A stretch of DNA of 64,000 nt from Laedolimicola sp934402125 (lineage in GTDB: Bacteria > Bacillota > Clostridia > Lachnospirales > Lachnospiraceae). The stretch lies in contig NZ_JBQHTG010000001.1 in NCBI RefSeq assembly GCF_052065835.1, forward strand, positions 558,001 to 622,000, given 5' to 3'. Made by a program: the position numbers and the translations under genes. Shown here one piece after another: positions 42,751-50,602 of this stretch. Position 1 is the first letter of the stretch. Every line of letters begins with the position of its first letter. Below the pieces are notes generated by a model. It worked only from the letters and a program-made list of their open reading frames with translations, made no database searches and had not been told where the DNA came from.

Positions 42751-44262
42751 TTATTTTCCACGTTTTTTCATAAGGAACAGATATCCCAGCAGCAGCACGA
42801 TACCCACCGGCAGGGAAATCACCGCAGACTGGGTAAATCCGGCCACGATGTAGGTGATAAAGGAAATCATCGCCACACTCACCGCGTAGGGTAACTGGGT
42901 CGATACGTGGTTCACATGATTACACTGGGCTCCCGCGGACGCCATAATGGTCGTATCGGAAATCGGGGAGCAGTGGTCGCCGCAGACAGCGCCCGCCATG
43001 CAGGCAGAGATGGCCACGGTCATCAACGCCGGATGGGTGGTCTGGAACGCGTCTACCACAATCGGAATCAGGATACCAAAGGTTCCCCAGGAGGTTCCGG
43101 TGGCAAAAGCCAGGAAGCATCCAACCAAGAAAATAATAGCCGGAAGCAGAGCAACCATACCCTGAGAACTGCTCTTAATCAGATTAGCCACGAACTCCGC
43201 GGCGCCCAGGCTGTCTGTCATGGCCTTCAGGGTCCAGGCGAAGGTCAGAATCATGATGGCCGGAACCATGGCCTTGAAGCCCTCGGGAATGCAGTTCATG
43301 CACTCCTTGAAGCCCAGGATCTTACGGCTCACATACAGCAGAATCGTGATGACCAGGGCGAAAGCACTTCCGATGGCCAGACCGATGGACGCGTCGCTGT
43401 TGGAGAAGGCGGTCACGAAGTCCGCGCCGTCAAAGAAGCCGCCGGTGTAAATCATGCCGATAACACAGCAGATGATCAGGGAAAGAATCGGAATCAGCAA
43501 ATCCTTTACGGAACCATTTCCCACGTTATCCAGGCCTTCTGCGTTGCCGTAAGGTCTATCCGGCGTAGTAAACAGGTCGCCCTTCTTTGCGTTGTCCTCA
43601 TGGACCTTCATAGAACCGAAATCAATGTTCAGAATTGCTATCGTAATCATCATAACGATAGTCAGAATCGCGTAGAAATTATAGGGAATCGCGCTGACAA
43701 ACAGGGCCAGTCCGTCCTCTCCCTCTACAAAGCCGGTTACTGCGGCCGCCCAGGAAGAAATCGGGGCAATGATACAGATAGGCGCCGCTGTGGCGTCGAT
43801 GAGATACGCCAGCTTCGCCCGGGAAATGTTGTGCTTATCCGTCACGGGACGCATGACGCTTCCCACGGTCAGGCAGTTAAAATAATCGTCGATGAAAATC
43901 AGAACGCCAAGGGCTACCGTAGCAAGCTGAGCGCCGGTGCGGGTCTTGATATGCTCGCCGGCCCACCGTCCGAAGGCCGCCGAGCCTCCGGCCCGGTTCA
44001 TCAGTGACACAATGGCTCCCAGGATAACCAAGAACACCAGAATTCCCACATTGTAGCTGTCGGACAGAACGCCTACGATTCCATCCTCGAAGATGTGAAG
44101 CACCGTTCCCTCAAAGCTGAAGCCCGAGTAGAACAGGCCTCCCACCAGGATACCCAGGAACAGTGAGGAATACACCTCCTTGGTAATCAGAGCCAGAACA
44201 ATCGCTACTACAGGCGGCACCAGCGCCCAGAAGGTAGCATACATAACAGGTACATAATCCAT
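42751..44262 (-). CDS. NhaC-family transporter under lysine riboswitch control
   Basis: Membrane antiporter/symporter of the NhaC family. The 503 residues have about twelve helices, with the loop FIDDYFNCLTVGSVMRPVTD and the late segment GAVCGDHCSPISDTTIMAS, both typical. The ATG at 44262 follows GGAAGGAGATTTTAAAA. The frame remains open upstream to 44394, but that part is riboswitch RNA. A lysine riboswitch with terminator controls it, and riboswitch-linked NhaC homologues are proposed lysine transporters, so lysine import is more likely than Na+/H+ exchange. Confidence 0.9.
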   Translation of the reverse strand: MDYVPVMYATFWALVPPVVAIVLALITKEVYSSLFLGILVGGLFYSGFSFEGTVLHIFEDGIVGVLSDSYNVGILVFLVILGAIVSLMNRAGGSAAFGRWAGEHIKTRTGAQLATVALGVLIFIDDYFNCLTVGSVMRPVTDKHNISRAKLAYLIDATAAPICIIAPISSWAAAVTGFVEGEDGLALFVSAIPYNFYAILTIVMMITIAILNIDFGSMKVHEDNAKKGDLFTTPDRPYGNAEGLDNVGNGSVKDLLIPILSLIICCVIGMIYTGGFFDGADFVTAFSNSDASIGLAIGSAFALVITILLYVSRKILGFKECMNCIPEGFKAMVPAIMILTFAWTLKAMTDSLGAAEFVANLIKSSSQGMVALLPAIIFLVGCFLAFATGTSWGTFGILIPIVVDAFQTTHPALMTVAISACMAGAVCGDHCSPISDTTIMASAGAQCNHVNHVSTQLPYAVSVAMISFITYIVAGFTQSAVISLPVGIVLLLGYLFLMKKRGK

Positions 44263-44293
44263 TTTTAAAATCTCCTTCCCTCGAAAACAGTCG

Positions 44294-44338
44294 AAAAAAA
44301 GACCGTGAGCACATACTTCCCGACTGTACTCACGGTCT
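44294..44338 (-). terminator. Lysine-riboswitch terminator
   Basis: AGACCGTGAG pairs with CTCACGGTCT, followed on the minus strand by seven T, 32 bp before the transporter start. Confidence 0.92.
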
Positions 44339-44358
44339 GAACTTCCCCTTCGACCTAT

Positions 44359-44519
44359 GATAGCTCTCCACAGTCCTGTGACAGTCTGACGCATATTCTG
44401 CGACAGCCCAGAAACCCATCCTTCGGAACGGATGAATCCCTTCGGCGGTCTTCCCTTTCCCGGCTGACTGGTTCCGACCTTATGTCAACCGATACTCCTG
44501 AAGCCCCGCGCCTCTATCA
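44359..44519 (-). ncRNA. Lysine riboswitch (L box)
   Basis: Minus strand starts GATAGAGGCGCG and ends GTGGAGAGCTATC, closing the P1 stem. Between them lie the conserved blocks AGGAGTA, GGGAAAGGG, CGCCGAAGGG and CTGGGCTGT with ACTGT, in the L-box order. A terminator follows directly. Confidence 0.93.
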
Positions 44520-44543
44520 TTTTCTAAAATTGCCTATGTGGCT

Positions 44544-44572
44544 ATCCTACCACGAAATCGTAGGAAGGGCAA
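44544..44572 (-). promoter_or_regulatory. Promoter of the lysine-riboswitch transcript
   Basis: Minus-strand TTGCCC, 17 bp, TAGGAT, about 25 bp before the aptamer. Confidence 0.5.
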
Positions 44573-44660
44573 GTGTTCTCTACTATTCTGATACTTTTTG
44601 TACATATTTACTATATTTCGACAACATTGCCGGATATTTCAGCAATTTTTCTGTCTAACC

Positions 44661-45653
44661 TTATGACACTTCCCCGCAGTAATTCCGCGCAAAGATTTCC
44701 TTTACCTCCGCCGGGTCTTCTGTCTGTCCCAGCGCCCACATCATTTTCGTCACAATGGCTTCCGTAGTCATATCGCGGCCCGGAATGACGCCGCAGTCCA
44801 GAAGCTTGCGGCCCACCTCATAGAGGGACAGATCGCTCTTCTCATAGAGACACTGGCTGCACACCGCAATGCTGACCCCATGATCCGTCAGTTTCTTCAG
44901 CTTGGGAAGAAGGTTCCGCCGTTCAAAATGGGTACCGCCCGCACCAAAGGCCTCGATGACAACGCCCCGGTACCCCAGCTCCAGCAGGCTGTCAAAAATC
45001 TCCGGCTTGGTTCCCGGAATCAGCTTCATCAGAAATACGTCCGTACAGAGCTCATTTTTCAGCTCAAAGGGAGCCGCCGCCTTTTCTCCTGCCCGGCTGT
45101 GCTCCAGATGTACGCCGTCCGCATAGATTTTTCCGATATAGGGCGCGGAAATGCTTTCAAAGGCGTCAAAGCCCATGGTCCGCACCTTTACCGCGCGGCA
45201 GCCGCCCATAATCTTATCGTCAAAGGCCACCATTACCCCGCTCAGACCTGCGTCCACCGCCGCGAAGGCCGTCTGCAGGTTCCGCTTGGCATCGGTAAAC
45301 ATCTGGTCGATGGGAATCTGCGCTCCGGTCAGCACCACCGGCTTCGTCAGGTTCTGCAGCATATAGCTGAGTGCGGAAGCCGTATACGCCATGGTATCTG
45401 TGCCATGGGTGATGATGATGCCGTCATAATCCGGCAACGCCTCCGCCACCTGCTCTGCCATAAACTGCCATTCCTCCGGCTGAATATTGGAGCTGTCCAG
45501 ATTCAGGATATCCCGGCTTTCGATCGCGAAGCCTTCCCGCAGCTCCGGCATCCAGTCCAGAATTCCGTCTCCGGACATTCCCGGGGTCAGCCCCTCCTCT
45601 GAATGGGTACAGGCAATGGTTCCGCCTGTCGCCAGCAATAATACCTTTTTCAT
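44661..45653 (-). CDS. ansA: Type I (cytosolic) L-asparaginase
   Basis: Hydrolyses asparagine to aspartate and ammonia. The 330 residues lack a signal peptide, which fits the cytosolic type I enzyme. Catalytic threonine motifs are intact: LLATGGTIACT (about 6-16) and ITHGTDTMAYTA (about 80-91); the Lys of the second triad is in DDKIMGGCRAVK-type context. The ATG at 45653 follows GGAGGAACAAAGAG and is 15 bp after a GntR regulator, forming a two-gene operon. The isoaspartyl dipeptidase at 57-58 kb is a related activity elsewhere in the window. Confidence 0.95.
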   Translation of the reverse strand: MKKVLLLATGGTIACTHSEEGLTPGMSGDGILDWMPELREGFAIESRDILNLDSSNIQPEEWQFMAEQVAEALPDYDGIIITHGTDTMAYTASALSYMLQNLTKPVVLTGAQIPIDQMFTDAKRNLQTAFAAVDAGLSGVMVAFDDKIMGGCRAVKVRTMGFDAFESISAPYIGKIYADGVHLEHSRAGEKAAAPFELKNELCTDVFLMKLIPGTKPEIFDSLLELGYRGVVIEAFGAGGTHFERRNLLPKLKKLTDHGVSIAVCSQCLYEKSDLSLYEVGRKLLDCGVIPGRDMTTEAIVTKMMWALGQTEDPAEVKEIFARNYCGEVS

Positions 45654-45668
45654 TCTCTTTGTTCCTCC

Positions 45669-46328
45669 TTACCCCTGCCAGGGCGCTGCCGCCCGGTCAT
45701 GAAAATACAGTCGGTATTCCACACCGCTCAGTTCTTTATCCACAAAGGCTCTCGCTTTTTCCACGTCCCGTTCCTTCAGGGCCTCCACCAGCTCCAGATG
45801 CGCTTCCATCGCCCCCACCGCGTCCGCGCTTTTCCAGTCCCGCACCAGCACCCGGCGCAGCTTGTTCAGGGTTCCCTCCAGGGTGGAAATCAGATAGGGA
45901 TTCCGGGACAGATAGGCGACCGACATATGAAACTGCATATTCATGTCGCTGTACTGCCGGTAGGTGCCCTCCTTCATGGCCGCTATCTGCTTATGTACCT
46001 CCGCCTCCAGGTGTGCCAGCTCCTCTTTCCCCGCGTACTGGATCGCCAGCTCTGCAGAGGCCTTTTCCAGGATTCCCCGGAACTGAAACAGGCTCTGCAG
46101 CTCCGCCACCGAAAGCCCTCTGACCAGATACCCCTTGTTGGGAATCTTGTCCAGGAATCCCTCCATACAGAGATAATTCAGCGCCTCCCGGGACGGAGTT
46201 TTGCTGACGCCGAACTTTTCCGAAATCTCCGCCTCGGTAATCATATCATTTTCCTCATAAACCCAGTTGATGATATCCTCCCGCAGGGCTTCGAGGACTT
46301 TTTCTGTCATAGACTGCCGTTTCGCCAT
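45669..46328 (-). CDS. GntR family (FadR/FCD type) transcriptional regulator
   Basis: A 219-residue regulator: winged-helix DNA-binding domain (1-70, EAEISEKFGVSKTPSREALNYL) and an all-helical FCD ligand domain (about 80-205) whose His residues usually hold a metal (MNMQFHMSVA; AHLELVEAL). It lies directly upstream of ansA on the same transcript, and a perfect palindrome sits at its promoter, so it probably controls the pair in response to an amino acid or dicarboxylate. The ATG at 46328 follows AGGAGGCTCATT. Confidence 0.92.
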   Translation of the reverse strand: MAKRQSMTEKVLEALREDIINWVYEENDMITEAEISEKFGVSKTPSREALNYLCMEGFLDKIPNKGYLVRGLSVAELQSLFQFRGILEKASAELAIQYAGKEELAHLEAEVHKQIAAMKEGTYRQYSDMNMQFHMSVAYLSRNPYLISTLEGTLNKLRRVLVRDWKSADAVGAMEAHLELVEALKERDVEKARAFVDKELSGVEYRLYFHDRAAAPWQG

Positions 46329-46369
46329 AATGAGCCTCCTGTATCTTAAGTCTGCCTGTTGTTTTTTGG

Positions 46370-46395
46370 AATATCAGTGATATATCACTGATATT
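46370..46395. promoter_or_regulatory. Perfect 26-bp palindrome, probable GntR operator
   Basis: Two half-sites AATATCAGTGATA, inverted with no spacer, located just downstream of the -10 box and overlapping the expected start point, 42 bp before the gntR ATG. Binding there would block transcription. Confidence 0.75.
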
Positions 46396-46398
46396 TGT

Positions 46399-46427
46399 AT
46401 CGTACACCCGGGGATTTCCTGTGTCAA
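46399..46427 (-). promoter_or_regulatory. gntR-ansA promoter
   Basis: Minus-strand consensus TTGACA (46422-46427), 17 bp, TACGAT (46399-46404). Confidence 0.75.
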
Positions 46428-46428
46428 T

Positions 46429-46475
46429 AGAAAGAGGACATTATCATACATTTTCTCTGATAATGTCCTCTTTCT
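46429..46475 (-). terminator. Terminator of the ROK/HyuA catabolic operon
   Basis: An 18-bp perfect stem (AGAAAGAGGACATTATCA and its complement) 18 bp after the alcohol dehydrogenase stop, followed on the minus strand by TTTCTATT. It directly abuts the gntR promoter. Confidence 0.8.
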
Positions 46476-46492
46476 GTTTGTATCCTGTTACC

Positions 46493-47518
46493 TTATTTTT
46501 CCGGAGAAATAATATATTTTCCTTTTGCGCGAAGCTCCGGTTTTCCTAAGATATCTGCCAGCCTGTCCAGACCGCATACCTCATACACCATACTGCTTAC
46601 ATCCAGCCGACCGGAATCTATTAGATCCAGCGCTCTTTTCTGTGTATAAGGATTAATATAAGAAGCCTTTAGTTCCAGTTCCTTCCGAAAGATTTCAAAT
46701 GGCTTCACAGAAATCGTCTCATCTGGTTTAGTCAAACCGAACATCATAACAACTGCTTTATTTCCAGCAATATCGATGGCCTGTTCAATGGTAGACGGAC
46801 GTCCCACACACTCAATAACTGTATTAATCCAGGTCATGCCCGCCTCCTTCAGGCGTGCTTTTACATCTTCATGAATCGGATCGATGCACACGTCAGCACC
46901 CAGCTTTTCCGCTACTTCACGTTTACTCTCCACTGGTTCCAGAAGCGCTATTTTCGCGGCTCCTGCCAGCCTTGCCAATTGAAGCTGTAACAGACCGATC
47001 ATGCCTCCTCCGATGATGACTATCTGATGTCCCGGCTGAATCTCACACATATCCATGCCATGCAGACAGCAGGCTACCGGTTCCGTCATGGCTCCCTGCT
47101 CAAATGTTGTATGCTCTCCCAGCTTGTAAACCTGACGCTCATCTACCGCGCAATATTCTGCGAAACCGCCGTTTACAGTTGTTCCATAGCCAATCATATG
47201 CTCGCAGTAATGAGCTACTCCCTTTCTGCAGGGATCACATGCCCCACAGTAGCAGTTCGGATCGATGCATACCCGGTCTCCCACCTGATAATGCTGCACT
47301 TCACTTCCTACTTCGGTTATCACGCCGGAAAATTCATGCCCCAGAATCGTCGGGGGCGTTACCTCTGCTGCTCCTTTGTCCCCTTCATAAATATGTACAT
47401 CTGTTCCGCACACACCACAGGCCTTTACTTGAATCAATACATCCTTCGGTCCCACCTTTGGCATCTCATGATCTTCAATTCTCAAATCATGTTTTCCGTA
47501 AAATACTGCACTTCTCAT
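46493..47518 (-). CDS. Zinc-dependent alcohol dehydrogenase (MDR family)
   Basis: NAD(P)-dependent oxidation of a secondary alcohol, polyol or amino alcohol. The 341 residues from ATG 47518 (AAGGAGAAAACCAGA upstream) show the catalytic zinc ligands Cys37 (CGVCGTD) and His61-Glu62 (GHEFSG). The structural zinc cysteines are at 91, 94, 97 and 105 (CGACDPC...C), and the Rossmann motif is GGGMIG (170-175). It resembles sorbitol/threonine dehydrogenases. It is last in the operon, so its substrate is presumably a late intermediate. The frame upstream to 47623 overlaps the SGNH gene and is not used. Confidence 0.92.
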   Translation of the reverse strand: MRSAVFYGKHDLRIEDHEMPKVGPKDVLIQVKACGVCGTDVHIYEGDKGAAEVTPPTILGHEFSGVITEVGSEVQHYQVGDRVCIDPNCYCGACDPCRKGVAHYCEHMIGYGTTVNGGFAEYCAVDERQVYKLGEHTTFEQGAMTEPVACCLHGMDMCEIQPGHQIVIIGGGMIGLLQLQLARLAGAAKIALLEPVESKREVAEKLGADVCIDPIHEDVKARLKEAGMTWINTVIECVGRPSTIEQAIDIAGNKAVVMMFGLTKPDETISVKPFEIFRKELELKASYINPYTQKRALDLIDSGRLDVSSMVYEVCGLDRLADILGKPELRAKGKYIISPEK

Positions 47519-47534
47519 TCTGGTTTTCTCCTTT

Positions 47535-48668
47535 TTATTTTCCGCAAAGCAGGGAAAGATCGATCTGCTCTGCCAATGTTTTCCCGCCTTCGATACCCGG
47601 ATGCAGTTTATCCTCTGAGCCACCCTTGGGGTTCAACCTGCTCTCGTCTGCGGGATCCTTCGCCCAACTGTCAAAATCAAAAATTTCATCAAATACCGTT
47701 GACCGACGAAGCAAATCATTCACACAGTTACGTTTTTCTTCATGCCAGGGACGCCAGTGATCCTTACAGCCTTTGAACGGAAGCAGGGTCGCCGCATAAA
47801 TCTTTGTCTGATGATAGTGTGCCGTATCCGCGCAGCTTTCCAGGCCTGCCACTATCTCTTCCGCACTGACCGCCTCCTCCGGGGGAGCTTCCCCTATTGC
47901 CGGATGTAGGATATCATTGATACCCTCTAACAAAATCACTGCGTCCGGTACAAATCCATTTGCAAATACGTCCCGCTCAAAACGGACAATTCCACGCTCT
48001 CCGAACCAGCCTCCATGTCCGGAACCCACGGAAGCATCATGCAAAAGCCGGTTTCCACAGATCCCCATATTCAGTAACGTTACCCTGCCCTGATACGTCT
48101 CCAGCAATCGCTCTGCAAATGGAGCTGTCCACCGGGACATATGGGTAATGGAATCCCCAAAAGCTACTACTGTAAAGACAGGTTCTTCCGTCCGCACAGC
48201 GATTTGATCCAGACCTGTCACACATTGATGTAATGGTTCTTTTTCAAAAAAACTTCCGGTCAATCCACCTTCATTTTTCGAATACCATACACCCGTCATG
48301 GAATTTGCCAGAAAGGTACAGGCACTCTTCACCACATTCTTTCCGGACCATCGAAGCTTAATCTGTATCTTTTGCCCTGCTTCTGCCTTCTGGATCACTT
48401 CATCTGACCAGATCCTTTTTCCAGGTGCTACTGCTATCCGACGCTGTCCGTTCACAGTGACAGGACATTTTTCCCCATCTCTGACCACAAGCCATGCCTC
48501 TTCTATATGAAGTGTTTCTGTTCCGAAGGTATTCTGGAATCTTATCTTAAATGCTTCGCATGGCGGAAACGCACAGATCTCCACATACTCTGTCTCATTT
48601 TCCACATAAAGCGGGAATGCCCCGAAATCCAGACTTCGGTATCCCCAGATACTGTACCAGTTTTTCAA
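47535..48668 (-). CDS. SGNH/GDSL-family hydrolase with N-terminal beta domain
   Basis: A two-domain esterase or deacylase. The first 145 residues form a carbohydrate-esterase-type beta-sandwich. The SGNH hydrolase follows with block I AFGDSITHMSRW (Ser at 172), block II NMGICGNRLL, block III LEGINDI and block V DKLHPGIEG. No signal peptide, so it acts in the cytosol. The only possible start is a TTG at 48668, overlapping the TGA of the upstream gene (TTGA), so it must rely on translational coupling. Operon position suggests it removes an ester or acyl group from the pathway substrate. Confidence 0.88.
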   Translation of the reverse strand: MKNWYSIWGYRSLDFGAFPLYVENETEYVEICAFPPCEAFKIRFQNTFGTETLHIEEAWLVVRDGEKCPVTVNGQRRIAVAPGKRIWSDEVIQKAEAGQKIQIKLRWSGKNVVKSACTFLANSMTGVWYSKNEGGLTGSFFEKEPLHQCVTGLDQIAVRTEEPVFTVVAFGDSITHMSRWTAPFAERLLETYQGRVTLLNMGICGNRLLHDASVGSGHGGWFGERGIVRFERDVFANGFVPDAVILLEGINDILHPAIGEAPPEEAVSAEEIVAGLESCADTAHYHQTKIYAATLLPFKGCKDHWRPWHEEKRNCVNDLLRRSTVFDEIFDFDSWAKDPADESRLNPKGGSEDKLHPGIEGGKTLAEQIDLSLLCGK

Positions 48669-50035
48669 TCCTTAATCACTGCTCCCTGTCTAGTCAACGT
48701 CTCTCTCAGCTTCTCCGTCGGTACATCCCCGGCTTCACAGCCTTCTCCCAGCGCCAACGCTGCCGCAGTTCCCGCTGCCTGTCCTGTAGCAATGCAGCAG
48801 GGAATCACACGGTAACTGGCTGCCGCGCCAGAGGTTCCGCTGATGCATCTTCCGGCTACTAGAAGGTTCTCTATCTTTTCCGGAACCAGGCAGCGGAATG
48901 GAATCGTATAGTAATCATTCACCTGGTGGAAAGTTGCCCCGCCGCCCTCTGAATTATGAATATCTATAGCATAAGCAAAGGTACAGATGGCATCCTCAAA
49001 ATGCTTTCTATCCAGGATATCCTCTGTAGTCAGCTTATACCGTCCCTTGATATGTCTTGTTTCCCGTACACCCAGACGAGAGGCCATCTCAATTAGCTCA
49101 ATATTCTCACACCCTGGAACATACTTCTGCAGAAAATGAAGTACTTCAAATACCTGACGGCGGCCTTCCATGACAGCCTTGCTGATTTCCTCTGTCCTGG
49201 TTGCGTCTACGTAAGCCATACGGGTAGTATTGATTTTCCAGCGGCCTTTAATGGGTTCCTCATAATTTCCCACCTCGTGGCGGTCGATATCCCAGTCGCC
49301 GTTGGCGCGCGCTTCTTTAATATACCAGGACCAGCAGTTTTCGCCCGGAATTCCCAGCTCGCCCTTCGCTTTTTTCTCCTCCAAAGCGCCCACAAACTTC
49401 TCCCGATCGATATTGCCTACTTCAAAGAACAGGGTAACCGGCTGCATTACTCCATCCTTCTCATCGCCCTTTACGAAATCACCGCCTGCAAAGTAAACCA
49501 CGTCTGCATCTCCGGTACAGTCGATATAGGTCTTTGCACAAAATACTGCCATTCCCTCTTTCATGGCTGCCACTACGCCTGTAATCTTCCCTCCATCAGT
49601 CAGCACATCACATACCTGTACATCATACAGGATTTCTGCACCGGCCTCACGTACCATTTCCTCCATTACCACTTCCAATATTTCTGAAGAAAATGGCGTC
49701 ACATGACAATGACTTTTTATATAGTACGAACTGTAGGTGCTCATACCTTCTACTCTGGAAGGATGAATAGCGCCTCCGCGCTCCTCTGTACGGGTACAGA
49801 GTTCATCAAAAATTCCTTTCACAATCTGCTCTGTCGGCTCGTCGTTATAGCAGGTCATAAATGGACCCACCAGACCTCCGGTCGCCATTCCGCCCAGCAT
49901 CTGCTCCCGCTCAATTAACAAAGTTTTCGCTCCGTTCCGTGCAGCAGCCACCGCTGCTCCAAATCCGGCAGAACCGCCTCCGATCACCAGCACATCTGTC
50001 TCTATAATTCTGTCAATCTGCTTCGTATACTGCAT
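48665..50035 (-). CDS. FAD-dependent oxidoreductase
   Basis: A 456-residue flavoprotein of the FAD_oxidored type. The dinucleotide motif is VLVIGGGSAGFGAAVAAARNG with the acidic end of the second strand in LLIERE. It is followed by LGGMATGGLVGPF, typical of this family. The C-terminal GRCISGTSGAAASYRVIP is the second FAD block. The substrate is unknown; family members oxidise alcohols, amines or unsaturated acids. The ATG at 50035 follows AAGGAGGAAAATC and lies 23 bp inside the HExxH gene. Confidence 0.9.
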   Translation of the reverse strand: MQYTKQIDRIIETDVLVIGGGSAGFGAAVAAARNGAKTLLIEREQMLGGMATGGLVGPFMTCYNDEPTEQIVKGIFDELCTRTEERGGAIHPSRVEGMSTYSSYYIKSHCHVTPFSSEILEVVMEEMVREAGAEILYDVQVCDVLTDGGKITGVVAAMKEGMAVFCAKTYIDCTGDADVVYFAGGDFVKGDEKDGVMQPVTLFFEVGNIDREKFVGALEEKKAKGELGIPGENCWSWYIKEARANGDWDIDRHEVGNYEEPIKGRWKINTTRMAYVDATRTEEISKAVMEGRRQVFEVLHFLQKYVPGCENIELIEMASRLGVRETRHIKGRYKLTTEDILDRKHFEDAICTFAYAIDIHNSEGGGATFHQVNDYYTIPFRCLVPEKIENLLVAGRCISGTSGAAASYRVIPCCIATGQAAGTAAALALGEGCEAGDVPTEKLRETLTRQGAVIKD

Positions 50036-50591
50036 GATTTTCCTCCTTCTCTTTCAACCCCTTTTCCCAACATACCCATGCAAATGCATTTGCTCCTATC
50101 TCGCTCAGTGCCGGAACCCCCGTTTTCCCAACGCAGATTGGCCCAATTTTCAGAATAGGGACCTGATATCTTGCCGATAGCATACCAATCTGATTCTGCT
50201 CCAGATAATGAAAATACTCATGATAAAGAATCAGGTTCAGCCCATTCTCATAAGACATTTCGTTGTGCTCACTCCAGAGTTTCACTGATTTCTTATATAT
50301 GGTCAGCTGATTTTTCCCGGACAAATATTCACAGAAATACCGGTATTTTCCCAGCACATTATCGACATCTTCACAAGTAATTTTTACCTGATCCTTTTTC
50401 AGAATGTCCAGCATAGCAGGAAGCTCATTCTCCCGGTACTGCTCCAGGAACTGCTCTGCCTGAGCTTTCCCAACTGCCCAGGCCATTTCAAAAACATCCC
50501 TTATCTTATCTTTTGGTATCTTATGAATCATATAATCTGTCAGCAAAATCTGCATACTGCTCTCTTTATCGGGAAAAGGATATTGCTTCAT
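50013..50591 (-). CDS. Small HExxH (zincin-like) protein of unknown function
   Basis: No family recognised. A 192-residue cytosolic protein, mostly helical. It has a metalloprotease-type motif HEYFH (124-128) in LILYHEYFHYLEQNQIG and a downstream ALSEIGANAFAW whose Glu164 could be the third zinc ligand, as in gluzincins. The N-terminal 110 residues are charged helices. Zincin folds of this size are also found in toxin or regulator-cleaving proteins and in non-peptidase enzymes. The ATG at 50591 follows AAAGGAGAACTAT, 11 bp after hyuA, so it belongs to the catabolic operon. Confidence 0.72.
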   Translation of the reverse strand: MKQYPFPDKESSMQILLTDYMIHKIPKDKIRDVFEMAWAVGKAQAEQFLEQYRENELPAMLDILKKDQVKITCEDVDNVLGKYRYFCEYLSGKNQLTIYKKSVKLWSEHNEMSYENGLNLILYHEYFHYLEQNQIGMLSARYQVPILKIGPICVGKTGVPALSEIGANAFAWVCWEKGLKEKEENHAVYEAD

Positions 50592-50602
50592 ATAGTTCTC
50601 CT

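Noticed and set aside
44263..44394. Extension of the NhaC-family protein by 44 residues.
   Set aside because: This segment is the lysine riboswitch and its terminator, not coding sequence.
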